From NCBI GenBank assembly GCA_032718475.1, contig JAUCBJ010001695.1, positions 20,287-84,286 of the forward strand: 64,000 nucleotides of DNA. Direction: 5' to 3'. The stretch comes from Nemertoderma westbladi (taxonomy: Eukaryota; Xenacoelomorpha; Nemertodermatida; Nemertodermatidae). How positions within the stretch are numbered: position 1 is the first letter of the stretch; every line of letters starts with the position of its first letter. The notes beneath the pieces are model-generated. The model saw only the letters and a program-made list of their open reading frames with translations. It was not told where the DNA came from and searched no databases. Below, one piece after another: positions 1 through 15,950 of this stretch. Both the position numbers and the translations under genes were made by a program.

Positions 1-2930
1 GCGAACGACGCACCAGTTAGGAAAACATCTGCCCCACTAATAGAACATAGCGAACGGCGCACCAGTTAGGAAAACATCTGCCCCACTAATAGAACATAAT
101 CGAACGGCGCACCAGTTAGGAAAACATCTGCCCCACTAATAGAACATAGGCGAACGGCGCACCAGTTAGGTAAACATCTGCCCCACTAATAGAACATAGC
201 GAACGACGCACCAGTTAGGAAAACATCTGCCCCACTAATAGAACATAGCGAACGACGCACCAGTTAGGAAAACATCTGCCCCACTAATAGAACATAGCGA
301 ACGACGCACCAGTTAGGAAAACATCTGCCCCACTAATAGAACATAATCGAACGGCGCACCAGTTAGGAAAACATCTGCCCCACTAATAGAACATAGCGAA
401 CGACGCACCAGTTAGGAAAACATCTGCCCCACTAATAGAACATAGCGAACGACGCACCAGTTAGGAAAACATCTGCCCCACTAATAGAACATAGCGAACG
501 ACGCACCAGTTAGGAAAACATCTGCCCCACTAATAGAACATAGCGAACGGCGCACCAGTTAGGAAAACATCTGCCCCACTAATAGAACATAATCGAACGG
601 CGCACCAGTTAGGAAAACATCTGCCCCACTAATAGAACATAGGCGAACGGCGCACCAGTTAGGTAAACATCTGCCCCACTAATAGAACATAGCGAACGAC
701 GCACCAGTTAGGAAAACATCTGCCCCACTAATAGAACATAGCGAACGGCGCACCAGTTAGGAAAACATCTGCCCCACTAATAGAACATAATCGAACGGCG
801 CACCAGTTAGGAAAACATCTGCCCCACTAATAGAACATAGGCGAACGGCGCACCAGTTAGGTAAACATCTGCCCCACTAATAGAACATAGCGAACGGCGC
901 ACCAGTTAGGAAAACATCTGCCCCACTAATAGAACATAATCGAACGGCGCACCAGTTAGGAAAACATCTGCCCCACTAATAGAACATAGCGAACGACGCA
1001 CCAGTTAGGAAAACATCTGCCCCACTAATAGAACATAGCGAACGACGCACCAGTTAGGAAAACATCTGCCCCACTAATAGAACATAGCGAACGACGCACC
1101 AGTTAGGAAAACATCTGCCCCACTAATAGAACATAGCGAACGGCGCACCAGTTAGGAAAACATCTGCCCCACTAATAGAACATAATCGAACGGCGCACCA
1201 GTTAGGAAAACATCTGCCCCACTAATAGAACATAGGCGAACGGCGCACCAGTTAGGTAAACATCTGCCCCACTAATAGAACATAGCGAACGACGCACCAG
1301 TTAGGAAAACATCTGCCCCACTAATAGAACATAGCGAACGACGCACCAGTTAGGAAAACATCTGCCCCACTAATAGAACATAGCGAACGACGCACCAGTT
1401 AGGAAAACATCTGCCCCACTAATAGAACATAATCGAACGGCGCACCAGTTAGGAAAACATCTGCCCCACTAATAGAACATAGCGAACGACGCACCAGTTA
1501 GGAAAACATCTGCCCCACTAATAGAACATAGCGAACGACGCACCAGTTAGGAAAACATCTGCCCCACTAATAGAACATAGCGAACGACGCACCAGTTAGG
1601 AAAACATCTGCCCCACTAATAGAACATAGCGAACGGCGCACCAGTTAGGAAAACATCTGCCCCACTAATAGAACATAATCGAACGGCGCACCAGTTAGGA
1701 AAACATCTGCCCCACTAATAGAACATAGGCGAACGGCGCACCAGTTAGGTAAACATCTGCCCCACTAATAGAACATAGCGAACGACGCACCAGTTAGGAA
1801 AACATCTGCCCCACTAATAGAACATAGCGAACGACGCACCAGTTAGGAAAACATCTGCCCCACTAATAGAACATAGCGAACGACGCACCAGTTAGGAAAA
1901 CATCTGCCCCACTAATAGAACATAATCGAACGGCGCACCAGTTAGGAAAACATCTGCCCCACTAATAGAACATAGCGAACGGCGCACCAGTTAGGAAAAC
2001 ATCTGCCCCACTAATAGAACATAATCGAACGGCGCACCAGTTAGGAAAACATCTGCCCCACTAATAGAACATAGCGAACGACGCACCAGTTAGGAAAACA
2101 TCTGCCCCACTAATAGAACATAGCGAACGACGCACCAGTTAGGAAAACATCTGCCCCACTAATAGAACATAGCGAACGGCGCACCAGTTAGGAAAACATC
2201 TGCCCCACTAATAGAACATAATCGAACGGCGCACCAGTTAGGAAAACATCTGCCCCACTAATAGAACATAGGCGAACGGCGCACCAGTTAGGTAAACATC
2301 TGCCCCACTAATAGAACATAGCGAACGGCGCACCAGTTAGGAAAACATCTGCCCCACTAATAGAACATAATCGAACGGCGCACCAGTTAGGAAAACATCT
2401 GCCCCACTAATAGAACATAGCGAACGACGCACCAGTTAGGAAAACATCTGCCCCACTAATAGAACATAGCGAACGACGCACCAGTTAGGAAAACATCTGC
2501 CCCACTAATAGAACATAGCGAACGACGCACCAGTTAGGAAAACATCTGCCCCACTAATAGAACATAGCGAACGGCGCACCAGTTAGGAAAACATCTGCCC
2601 CACTAATAGAACATAATCGAACGGCGCACCAGTTAGGAAAACATCTGCCCCACTAATAGAACATAGGCGAACGGCGCACCAGTTAGGTAAACATCTGCCC
2701 CACTAATAGAACATAGCGAACGGCGCACCAGTTAGGAAAACATCTGCCCCACTAATAGAACATAATCGAACGGCGCACCAGTTAGGAAAACATCTGCCCC
2801 ACTAATAGAACATAGCGAACGGCGCACCAGTTAGGAAAACATCTGCCCCACTAATAGAACATAATCGAACGGCGCACCAGTTAGGAAAACATCTGCCCCA
2901 CTAATAGAACATAGCGAACGACGCACCAGT
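1..2930. repeat. Higher-order repeat, 10 monomers (493 bp), at the array start
   Basis: Name the monomer classes A (AGC joint, GAC), B (AGC joint, GGC), C (AATC joint, GGC) and D (AGGC joint, GGC, with GGTAAAC). The order A A A C A A A B C D then recurs. D monomers, marked by TAAAC, occur at 171, 664, 862, 1257, 1750 and 2293. The spacings are 493, 198, 395, 493 and 543 bp. The 493-bp spacing is the full decamer, and the others are decamers that lost or gained whole monomers. Individual monomers of one class are essentially identical here, which points to recent homogenisation. Confidence 0.8.
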
Positions 2931-5900
2931 TAGGAAAACATCTGCCCCACTAATAGAACATAGCGAACGACGCACCAGTTAGGAAAACATCTACCCCACT
3001 AATAGAACATAGGCGAACGACGCACCAGTTAGGAAAACATCTGCCCCACTAATAGAACATAGGCGAACGGCGCACCAGTTAGGAAAACATCTGCCCCACT
3101 AATAGAACATAGCGAACGACGCACCAGTTAGGAAAACATCTGCCCCACTAATAGAACATAGCGAACGACGCACCAGTTAGGAAAACATCTGCCCCACTAA
3201 TAGAACATAGCGAACGGCGCACCAGTTAGGAAAACATCTGCCCCACTAATAGAACATAATCGAACGGCGCACCAGTTAGGAAAACATCTGCCCCACTAAT
3301 AGAACATAATCGAACGGCGCACCAGTTAGGAAAACATCTGCCCCACTAATAGAACATAGGCGAACGGCGCACCAGTTAGGAAAACATCTGCCCCACTAAT
3401 AGAACATAATCGAACGGCGCACCAGTTAGGAAAACATCTGCCCCACTAATAGAACATAGCGAACGACGCACCAGTTAGGAAAACATCTGCCCCACTAATA
3501 GAACATAGCGAACGACGCACCAGTTAGGAAAACATCTGCCCCACTAATAGAACATAGCGAACGACGCACCAGTTAGGAAAACATCTGCCCCACTAATAGA
3601 ACATAATCGAACGGCGCACCAGTTAGGAAAACATCTGCCCCACTAATAGAACATAGCGAACGACGCACCAGTTAGGAAAACATCTGCCCCACTAATAGAA
3701 CATAGCGAACGACGCACCAGTTAGGAAAACATCTGCCCCACTAATAGAACATAGGCGAACGGCGCACCAGTTAGGAAAACATCTGCCCCACTAATAGAAC
3801 ATAATCGAACGGCGCACCAGTTAGGAAAACATCTGCCCCACTAATAGAACATAGCGAACGACGCACCAGTTAGGAAAACATCTGCCCCACTAATAGAACA
3901 TAGCGAACGACGCACCAGTTAGGAAAACATCTGCCCCACTAATAGAACATAGCGAACGACGCACCAGTTAGGAAAACATCTGCCCCACTAATAGAACATA
4001 GCGAACGACGCACCAGTTAGGAAAACATCTGCCCCACTAATAGAACATAGCGAACGACGCACCAGTTAGGAAAACATCTGCCCCACTAATAGAACATAGC
4101 GAACGGCGCACCAGTTAGGAAAACATCTGCCCCACTAATAGAACATAGCGAACGACGCACCAGTTAGGAAAACATCTGCCCCACTAATAGAACATAGGCG
4201 AACGGCGCACCAGTTAGGAAAACATCTGCCCCACTAATAGAACATAATCGAACGGCGCACCAGTTAGGAAAACATCTGCCCCACTAATAGAACATAGGCG
4301 AACGGCGCACCAGTTAGGAAAACATCTGCCCCACTAATAGAACATAATCGAACGACGCACCAGTTAGGAAAACATCTGCCCCACTAATAGAACATAGGCG
4401 AACGGCGCACCAGTTAGGAAAACATCTGCCCCACTAATAGAACATAGCGAACGACGCACCAGTTAGGAAAACATCTGCCCCACTAATAGAACATAGCGAA
4501 CGACGCACCAGTTAGGAAAACATCTGCCCCACTAATAGAACATAGCGAACGGCGCACCAGTTAGGAAAACATCTGCCCCACTAATAGAACATAATCGAAC
4601 GGCGCACCAGTTAGGAAAACATCTGCCCCACTAATAGAACATAATCGAACGGCGCACCAGTTAGGAAAACATCTGCCCCACTAATAGAACATAGGCGAAC
4701 GGCGCACCAGTTAGGAAAACATCTGCCCCACTAATAGAACATAATCGAACGGCGCACCAGTTAGGAAAACATCTGCCCCACTAATAGAACATAGCGAACG
4801 ACGCACCAGTTAGGAAAACATCTGCCCCACTAATAGAACATAGGCGAACGGCGCACCAGTTAGGAAAACATCTGCCCCACTAATAGAACATAATCGAACG
4901 GCGCACCAGTTAGGAAAACATCTGCCCCACTAATAGAACATAGCGAACGACGCACCAGTTAGGAAAACATCTGCCCCACTAATAGAACATAGGCGAACGG
5001 CGCACCAGTTAGGAAAACATCTGCCCCACTAATAGAACATAATCGAACGGCGCACCAGTTAGGTAAACATCTGCCCCACTAATAACATAGCGAACGGCGC
5101 ACCAGTTAGGTAAACATCTGCCCCACTAATAGAACAAAGGCGAACGACGCAGCAGTTAGGAAAACATCTGCCCCACTAATAGAACATAGGCGGACGACGC
5201 ACCAGTTAGGAAAACATCTGCCCCACTAATAGAACATAGGCGAACGACGCACCAGTTAGGTAAACATCTGCCCCACTAATAGAACATAGCGAACGACGCA
5301 CCAGTTAGGAAAACATCTGCCCCACTAATAGAACATAGCGAACGACGCACCAGTTAGGAAAACATCTGCCCCACTAATAGAACATAATCGAACGGCGCAC
5401 CAGTTAGGTAAACATCTGCCCCACTAATAACATAGCGAACGGCGCACCAGTTAGGTAAACATCTGCCCCACTAATAGAACATAGACGGACGACGCACCAG
5501 TTAGGAAAACATCTGCCCCACTAATAGAACATAATCGAACGGCGCACCAGTTAGGAAAACATCTGCCCCACTAATAGAACATAGGCGAACGACGCACCAG
5601 TTAGGAAAACATCTGCCCCACTAATAGAACATAGACGGACGACGCACCAGTTAGGAAAACATCTGCCCCACTAATAGAACATAGACGGACGACGCACCAG
5701 TTAGGAAAACATCTGCCCCACTAATAGAACATAGGCGAACGACGCACCAGTTAGGAAAACATCTGCCCCACTAATAGAACATAGACGGACGACGCACCAG
5801 TTAGGAAAACATCTGCCCCACTAATAGAACATAATCGAACGGCGCACCAGTTAGGTAAACATCTGCCCCACTAATAGAACATAGGCGAACGGCGCACCAG

Positions 5901-8900
5901 TTAGGTAAACATCTGCCCCACTAATAGAACATAATCGAACGGCGCACCAGTTAGGAAAACATCTGCCCCACTAATAGAACATAATCGAACGGCGCACCAG
6001 TTAGGTAAACATCTGCCCCACTAATAGAACATAATCGAACGGCGCACCAGTTAGGAAAACATCTGCCCCACTAATAGAACATAGCGAACGACGCACCAGT
6101 TAGGTAAACATCTGCCCCACTAATAGAACATAATCGAACGGCGCACCAGTTAGGAAAACATCTGCCCCACTAATAGAACATAATCGAACGACGCACCAGT
6201 TAGGTAAACATCTGCCCCACTAATAGAACATAATCGAACGGCGCACCAGTTAGGAAAACATCTGCCCCACTAATAGAACATAGGCGAACGACGCACCAGT
6301 TAGGAAAACATCTGCCCCACTAATAGAACATAGGCGAACGGCGCACCAGTTAGGAAAACATCTGCCCCACTAATAGAACATAATCGAACGGCGCACCAGT
6401 TAGGTAAACATCTGCCCCACTAATAACATAGCGAACGGCGCACCAGTTAGGTAAACAACTGCCCCACTAATAGAACATAGACGGACGACGCACCAGTTAG
6501 GAAAACATCTGCCCCACTAATAGAACATAGCGAACGACGCACCAGTTAGGTAAACATCTGCCCCACTAATAGAACATAATCGAACGGCGCACCAGTTAGG
6601 TAAACATCTGCCCCACTAATAGAACATAGCGAACGACGCACCAGTTAGGTAAACATCTGCCCCACTAATAGAACATAATCGAACGGCGCACCAGTTAGGT
6701 AAACATCTGCCCCACTAATAGAACATAGGCGAACGGCGCACCAGTTAGGAAAACATCTGCCCCACTAATAGAACATAATCGAACGGCGCACCAGTTAGGT
6801 AAACATCTGCCCCACTAATAACATAGCGAACGACGCACCAGTTAGGTAAACATCTGCCCCACTAATAGAACATAGGCGAACGGCGCACCAGTTAGGTAAA
6901 CATCTGCCCCACTAATAGAACATAGGCGAACGGCGCACCAGTTAGGTAAACATCTGCCCCACTAATAGAACATAGACGGACGACGCACCAGTTAGGAAAA
7001 CATCTGCCCCACTAATAGAACATAATCGAACGACGCACCAGTTAGGAAAATATCTGCCCCACTAATAGAACATAGCGAACGACGCACCAGTTAGGTAAAC
7101 ATCTGCCCCACTAATAGAACATAGCGAACGGCGCACCAGTTAGGAAAACATCTGCCCCACTAATAGAACATAGCGAACGGCGCACCAGTTAGGAAAACAT
7201 CTGCCCCACTAATAGAACATAGGCGAACGGCGCACCAGTTAGGAAAACATCTGCCCCACTAATAGAACATAATCGAACGGCGCACCAGTTAGGTAAACAT
7301 CTGCCCCACTAATAACATAGGCGAACGGCGCACCAGTTAGGAAAACATCTGCCCCACTAATAGAACATAGGCGAACGACGCACCAGTTAGGTAAACATCT
7401 GCCCCACTAATAGAACATAATCGAACGGCGCACCAGTTAGGAAAACATCTGCCCCACTAATAGAACATAGGCGAACGACGCACCAGTTAGGTAAATATCT
7501 GCCCCACTAATAGAACATAGCGAACGACGCACCAGTTAGGAAAACATCTGCCCCACTAATAGAACATAGGCGAACGGCGCACCAGTTAGGAAAACATCTG
7601 CCCCACTAATAGAACATAGGCGAACGGCGCACCAGTTAGGAAAACATCTGCCCCACTAATAGAACATAGGCGAACGACGCACCAGTTAGGTAAACATCTG
7701 CCCCACTAATAGAACATAATCGAACGGCGCACCAGTTAGGAAAACATCTGCCCCACTAATAGAACATAGGCGAACGACGCACCAGTTAGGAAAACATCTG
7801 CCCCACTAATAGAACATAGGCGAACGGTGCACCAGTTAGGAAAACATCTGCCCCACTAATAGAACATAGCGAACGACGCACCAGTTAGGAAAACATCTGC
7901 CCCACTAATAGAACATAGCGAACGACGCACCAGTTAGGAAAACATCTGCCCCACTAATAGAACATAGCGAACGGCGCACCAGTTAGGAAAACATCTGCCC
8001 CACTAATAGAACATAGCGAACGACGCACCAGTTAGGAAAATATCTGCCCCACTAATAGAACATAATCGAACGACGCACCAGTTAGGTAAATATCTGCCCC
8101 ACTAATAGAACATAGCGAACGACGCACCAGTTAGGAAAACATCTGCCCCACTAATAGAACATAGGCGAACGGCGCACCAGTTAGGAAAACATCTGCCCCA
8201 CTAATAGAACATAGCGAACGACGCACCAGTTAGGAAAACATCTGCCCCACTAATAGAACATAGCGAACGACGCACCAGTTAGGAAAACATCTGCCCCACT
8301 AATAGAACATAGCGAACGGCGCACCAGTTAGGAAAACATCTGCCCCACTAATAGAACATAGCGAACGACGCACCAGTTAGGAAAACATCTGCCCCACTAA
8401 TAGAACATAGCGAACGACGCACCAGTTAGGAAAACATCTGCCCCACTAATAGAACATAGCGAACGACGCACCAGTTAGGAAAACATCTGCCCCACTAATA
8501 GAACATAGCGAACGACGCACCAGTTAGGAAAACATCTGCCCCACTAATAGAACATAGCGAACGACGCACCAGTTAGGAAAACATCTGCCCCACTAATAGA
8601 ACATAGCGAACGGCGCACCAGTTAGGAAAACATCTGCCCCACTAATAGAACATAATCGAACGGCGCACCAGTTAGGAAAACATCTGCCCCACTAATAGAA
8701 CATAGGCGAACGGCGCACCAGTTAGGAAAACATCTGCCCCACTAATAGAACATAATCGAACGGCGCACCAGTTAGGTAAACATCTGCCCCACTAATAGAA
8801 CATAGGCGAACGGCGCACCAGTTAGGAAAACATCTGCCCCACTAATAGAACATAATCGAACGACGCACCAGTTAGGAAAACATCTGCCCCACTAATAGAA

Positions 8901-11900
8901 CATAGGCGAACGGCGCACCAGTTAGGAAAACATCTGCCCCACTAATAGAACATAATCGAACGGCGCACCAGTTAGGTAAACATCTGCCCCACTAATAGAA
9001 CATAGGCGAACGACGCACCAGTTAGGAAAACATCTGCCCCACTAATATAACATAGCGAACGACGCACCAGTTAGGAAAACATCTGCCCCACTAATAGAAC
9101 ATAGCGAACGACGCACCAGTTAGGAAAACATCTGCCCCACTAATAGAACATAATCGAACGGCGCACCAGTTAGGTAAACATCTGCCCCACTAATAGAACA
9201 TAATCGAACGGCGCACCAGTTAGGAAAACATCTGCCCCACTAATATAACATAGCGAACGACGCACCAGTTAGGTAAACATCTGCCCCACTAATAGAACAT
9301 AATCGAACGGCGCACCAGTTAGGTAAACATCTGCCCCACTAATAGAACATAGGCGAACGGCGCACCAGTTAGGAAAACATCTGCCCCACTAATAGAACAT
9401 AGCGAACGACGCACCAGTTAGGAAAACATCTGCCCCACTAATAGAACATAATCGAACGGCGCACCAGTTAGGTAAACATCTGCCCCACTAATAACATAGC
9501 GAACGGCGCACCAGTTAGGAAAACATCTGCCCCACTAATAACATAGGCGAACGGCGCACCAGTTAGGTAAACATCTGCCCCACTAATAGAACATAGGCGA
9601 ACGGCGCATCAGTTAGGAAAACATCTGCCCCACTAATAGAACATAGGCGAACGGCGCACCAGTTAGGAAAACATCTGCCCCACTAATAGAACATAGCGAA
9701 CGACGCACCAGTTAGGAAAACATCTGCCCCACTAATAGAACATAGCGAACGGCGCACCAGTTAGGTAAACATCTGCCCCACTAATAACATAGCGAACGAC
9801 GCACCAGTTAGGAAAACATCTGCCCCACTAATAGAACATAGGCGAACGATGCACCAGTTAGGAAAACATCTGCCCCACTAATAACATAGCGAACGACGCA
9901 CCAGTTAGGTAAACATCTGCCCCACTAATAGAACATAGGCGAACGGCGCACCAGTTAGGTAAACATCTGCCCCACTAATAGAACATAATCGAACGGCGCA
10001 CCAGTTAGGTAAACATCTGCCCCACTAATAACATAGCGAACGACGCACCAGTTAGGAAAACATCTGCCCCACTAATAGAACATAGGCGAACGGCGCACCA
10101 GTTAGGTAAACATCTGCCCCACTAATAGAACATAATCGAACGGCGCACCAGTTAGGTAAACATCTGCCCCACTAATAACATAGCGAACGACGCACCAGTT
10201 AGGAAAACATCTGCCCCACTAATAGAACATAGGCGAACGGCGCACCAGTTAGGAAAACATCTGCCCCACTAATAGAACATAATCGAACGGCGCACCAGTT
10301 AGGAAAACATCTGCCCCACTAATAGAACATAGGCGAACGGCGCACCAGTTAGGAAAACATCTGCCCCACTAATAGAACATAGGCGAACGACGCACCAGTT
10401 AGGTAAACATCTGCCCCACTAATAGAACATAATCGAACGGCGCACCAGTTAGGAAAACATCTGCCCCACTAATAGAACATAGGCGAACGACGCACCAGTT
10501 AGGTAAATATCTGCCCCACTAATAGAACATAGCGAACGACGCACCAGTTAGGAAAACATCTGCCCCACTAATAGAACATAATCGAACGGCGCACCAGTTA
10601 GGAAAACATCTGCCCCACTAATAGAACATAATCGAACGGCGCACCAGTTAGGTAAACATCTGCCCCACTAATAGAACATAGCGAACGGCGCACCAGTTAG
10701 GAAAACATCTGCCCCACTAATAGAACATAGGCGAACGGCGCACCAGTTAGGTAAACATCTGCCCCACTAATAGAACATAGGCGAACGACGCACCAGTTAG
10801 GTAAACATCTGCCCCACTAATAGAACATAGCGAACGGCGCACCAGTTAGGAAAACATCTGCCCCACTAATAGAACATAGGCGAACGGCGCACCAGTTAGG
10901 AAAACATCTGCCCCACTAATAGAACATAGGCGAACGGCGCACCAGTTAGGAAAACATCTGCCCCACTAATAGAACATAGGCGAACGGCGCACCAGTTAGG
11001 AAAACATCTGCCCCACTAATAGAACATAATCGAACGGCGCACCAGTTAGGTAAACATCTGCCCCACTAATAGAACATAATCGAACGGCGCACCAGTTAGG
11101 AAAACATCTGCCCCACTAATAGAACATAGCGAACGACGCACCAGTTAGGAAAACATCTGCCCCACTAATAGAACATAATCGAACGGCGCACCAGTTAGGA
11201 AAACATCTGCCCCACTAATAGAACATAGCGAACGACGCACCAGTTAGGTAAACATCTGCCCCACTAATAGAACATAGGCGAACGGCGCACCAGTTAGGAA
11301 AACATCTGCCCCACTAATAGAACATAGGCGAACGACGCACCAGTTAGGTAAACATCTGCCCCACTAATAGAACATAATCGAACGGCGCACCAGTTAGGAA
11401 AACATCTGCCCCACTAATAGAACATAGGCGAACGACGCACCAGTTAGGAAAACATCTGCCCCACTAATAGAACATAATCGAACGACGCACCAGTTAGGAA
11501 AACATCTGCCCCACTAATAGAACATAGGCGAACGGCGCACCAGTTAGGAAAACATCTGCCCCACTAATAACATAGCGAACGGCGCACCAGTTAGGTAAAC
11601 ATCTGCCCCACTAATAGAACATAGGCGAACGGCGCACCAGTTAGGAAAACATCTGCCCCACTAATAGAACATAGCGAACGGCGCACCAGTTAGGTAAACA
11701 TCTGCCCCACTAATAGAACATAATCGAACGGCGCACCAGTTAGGAAAACATCTGCCCCACTAATAGAACATAATCGAACGACGCACCAGTTAGGTAAACA
11801 TCTGCCCCACTAATAGAACATAATCGAACGGCGCACCAGTTAGGAAAACATCTGCCCCACTAATAGAACATAGGCGAACGACGCACCAGTTAGGAAAACA

Positions 11901-14900
11901 TCTGCCCCACTAATAGAACATAATCGAACGACGCACCAGTTAGGAAAACATCTGCCCCACTAATAGAACATAGGCGAACGGCGCACCAGTTAGGAAAACA
12001 TCTGCCCCACTAATAACATAGCGAACGGCGCACCAGTTAGGTAAACATCTGCCCCACTAATAGAACATAGGCGAACGGCGCACCAGTTAGGAAAACATCT
12101 GCCCCACTAATAGAACATAGCGAACGGCGCACCAGTTAGGTAAACATCTGCCCCACTAATAGAACATAATCGAACGGCGCACCAGTTAGGAAAACATCTG
12201 CCCCACTAATAGAACATAATCGAACGGCGCACCAGTTATGTAAACATCTGCCCCACTAATAGAACATAATCGAACGGCGCACCAGTTAGGAAAACATCTG
12301 CCCCACTAATAGAACATAGCGAACGACGCACCAGTTAGGTAAACATCTGCCCCACTAATAGAACATAGCGAACGGCGCACCAGTTAGGTAAACATCTGCC
12401 CCACTAATAGAACATAGCGAACGACGCACCAGTTAGGTAAACATCTGCCCCACTAATAGAACATAGGCGAACGGCGCACCAGTTAGGTAAACATCTGCCC
12501 CACTAATAGAACATAGCGAACGACGCACCAGTTAGGAAAACATCTGCCCCACTAATAGAACATAGGCGAACGACGCACCAGTTAGGAAAATATCTGCCCC
12601 ACTAATAGAACATAGCGAACGACGCACCAGTTAGGTAAACATCTGCCCCACTAATAGAACATAGGCGAACGGCGCACCAGTTAGGAAAACATCTGCCCCA
12701 CTAATAGAACATAATCGAACGGCGCACCAGTTAGGAAAACATCTGCCCCACTAATAGAACATAGCGAACGGCGCACCAGTTAGGTAAACATCTGCCCCAC
12801 TAATAGAACATAGGCGAACGGCGCACCAGTTAGGAAAACATCTGCCCCACTAATAGAACATAGCGAACGGCGCACCAGTTAGGTAAACATCTGCCCCACT
12901 AATAGAACATAGCGAACGGCGCACCAGTTAGGAAAACATCTGCCCCACTAATAGAACATAATCGAACGGCGCACCAGTTAGGAAAACATCTGCCCCACTA
13001 ATAGAACATAGCGAACGACGCACCAGTTAGGAAAACATCTGCCCCACTAATAGAACATAATTGAACGGCGCACCAGTTAGGAAAACATCTGCCCCACTAA
13101 TAGAACATAGCGAACGACGCACCAGTTAGGAAAACATCTGCCCCACTAATAGAACATAGGCGAACGGCGCACCAGTTAGGAAAACATCTGCCCCACTAAT
13201 AGAACATAATCGAACGGCGCACCAGTTAGGAAAACATCTGCCCCACTAATAGAACATAGGCGAACGGCGCACCAGTTAGGAAAACATCTGCCCCACTAAT
13301 AGAACATAATCGAACGGCGCACCAGTTAGGAAAACATCTGCCCCACTAATAGAACATAATCGAACGGCGCACCAGTTAGGAAAACATCTGCCCCACTAAT
13401 AGAACATAATCGAACGGCGCACCAGTTAGGAAAACATCTGCCCCACTAATAGAACATAGGCGAACGGCGCACCAGTTAGGAAAACATCTGCCCCACTAAT
13501 AGAACATAATCGAACGGCGCACCAGTTAGGAAAACATCTGCCCCACTAATAGAACATAGCGAACGACGCACCAGTTAGGAAAACATCTGCCCCACTAATA
13601 TAACATAATCGAACGGCGCACCAGTTAGGAAAACATCTGCCCCACTAATAGAACATAGCAAACGGCGCACCAGTTAGGAAAACATCTGCCCCACTAATAG
13701 AACATAGGCGAACGGCGCACCAGTTAGGAAAACATCTGCCCCACTAATAGAACATAGCGAACGGCGCACCAGTTAGGTAAACATCTGCCCCACTAATAGA
13801 ACATAGGCGAACGACGCACCAGTTAGGAAAACATCTGCCCCACTAATAGAACATAGCAAACGGCGCACCAGTTAGGAAAACATCTGCCCCACTAATAGAA
13901 CATAGGCGAACGGCGCACCAGTTAGGAAAACATCTGCCCCACTAATAGAACATAGCGAACGGCGCACCAGTTAGGTAAACATCTGCCCCACTAATAGAAC
14001 ATAGGCGAACGACGCACCAGTTAGGAAAACATCTGCCCCACTAATAGAACATAGGCGAACGACGCACCAGTTAGGAAAACATCTGCCCCACTAATAGAAC
14101 ATAGGCGAACGGCGCACCAGTTAGGTAAACATCTGCCCCACTAATAGAACATAGGCGAACGGCGCACCAGTTAGGTAAACATCTGCCCCACTAATAGAAC
14201 ATAATCGAACGGCGCACCAGTTAGGAAAACATCTGCCCCACTAATAGAACATAGCGAACGGCGCACCAGTTAGGTAAACATCTGCCCCACTAATAGAACA
14301 TAGGCGAACGACGCACCAGTTAGGAAAACATCTGCCCCACTAATAGAACATAGGCGAACGACGCACCAGTTAGGAAAACATCTGCCCCACTAATAGAACA
14401 TAATCGAACGGCGCACCAGTTAGGTAAACATCTGCCCCACTAATAGAACATAGCGAACGGCGCACCAGTTAGGAAAACATCTGCCCCACTAATATAACAT
14501 AATCGAACGGCGCACCAGTTAGGAAAACATCTGCCCCACTAATAGAACATAGCGAACGGCGCACCAGTTAGGAAAACATCTGCCCCACTAATAGAACATA
14601 ATCGAACGGCGCACCAGTTAGGAAAACATCTGCCCCACTAATAGAACATAGCGAACGGCGCACCAGTTAGGAAAACATCTGCCCCACTAATAGAACATAG
14701 CGAACGACGCACCAGTTAGGAAAATATCTGCCCCACTAATAGAACATAATCGAACGACGCACCAGTTAGGTAAATATCTGCCCCACTAATAGAACATAGC
14801 GAACGACGCACCAGTTAGGTAAACATCTGCCCCACTAATAGAACATAGCGAACGACGCACCAGTTAGGAAAACATCTGCCCCACTAATAGAACATAGCGA

Positions 14901-15950
14901 ACGGCGCACCAGTTAGGAAAACATCTGCCCCACTAATAGAACATAGCGAACGACGCACCAGTTAGGAAAACATCTGCCCCACTAATAGAACATAGCGAAC
15001 GACGCACCAGTTAGGAAAACATCTGCCCCACTAATAGAACATAGCGAACGACGCACCAGTTAGGAAAACATCTGCCCCACTAATAGAACATAGCGAACGA
15101 CGCACCAGTTAGGAAAACATCTGCCCCACTAATAGAACATAGCGAACGACGCACCAGTTAGGAAAACATCTGCCCCACTAATAGAACATAGCGAACGGCG
15201 CACCAGTTAGGAAAACATCTGCCCCACTAATAGAACATAATCGAACGGCGCACCAGTTAGGAAAACATCTGCCCCACTAATAGAACATAGGCGAACGGCG
15301 CACCAGTTAGGTAAACATCTGCCCGACTAATAGAACATAGCGAACGGCGCACCAGTTAGGTAAACATCTGCCCCACTAATAGAACATAATCGAACGGCGC
15401 ACCAGTTAGGAAAACATCTGCCCCACTAATAGAACATAGCGAACGGCGCACCAGTTAGGAAAACATCTGCCCCACTAATAGAACATAGGCGAACGGCGCA
15501 CCAGTTAGGAAAACATCTGCCCCACTAATAGAACATAGCGAACGACGCACCAGTTAGGAAAACATCTGCCCCACTAATAGAACATAATCGAACGGCGCAC
15601 CAGTTAGGAAAACATCTGCCCCACTAATAGAACATAGCGAACGACGCACCAGTTAGGAAAACATCTGCCCCACTAATAGAACATAGGCGAACGGCGCACC
15701 AGTTAGGAAAACATCTGCCCCACTAATAGAACATAATCGAACGGCGCACCAGTTAGGAAAACATCTGCCCCACTAATAGAACATAGCGAACGACGCACCA
15801 GTTAGGAAAACATCTGCCCCACTAATAGAACATAGCAAACGGCGCACCAGTTAGGAAAACATCTGCCCCACTAATAGAACATAGCGAACGGCGCACCAGT
15901 TAGGAAAACATCTGCCCCACTAATAACATAGCGAACGACGCACCAGTTAG

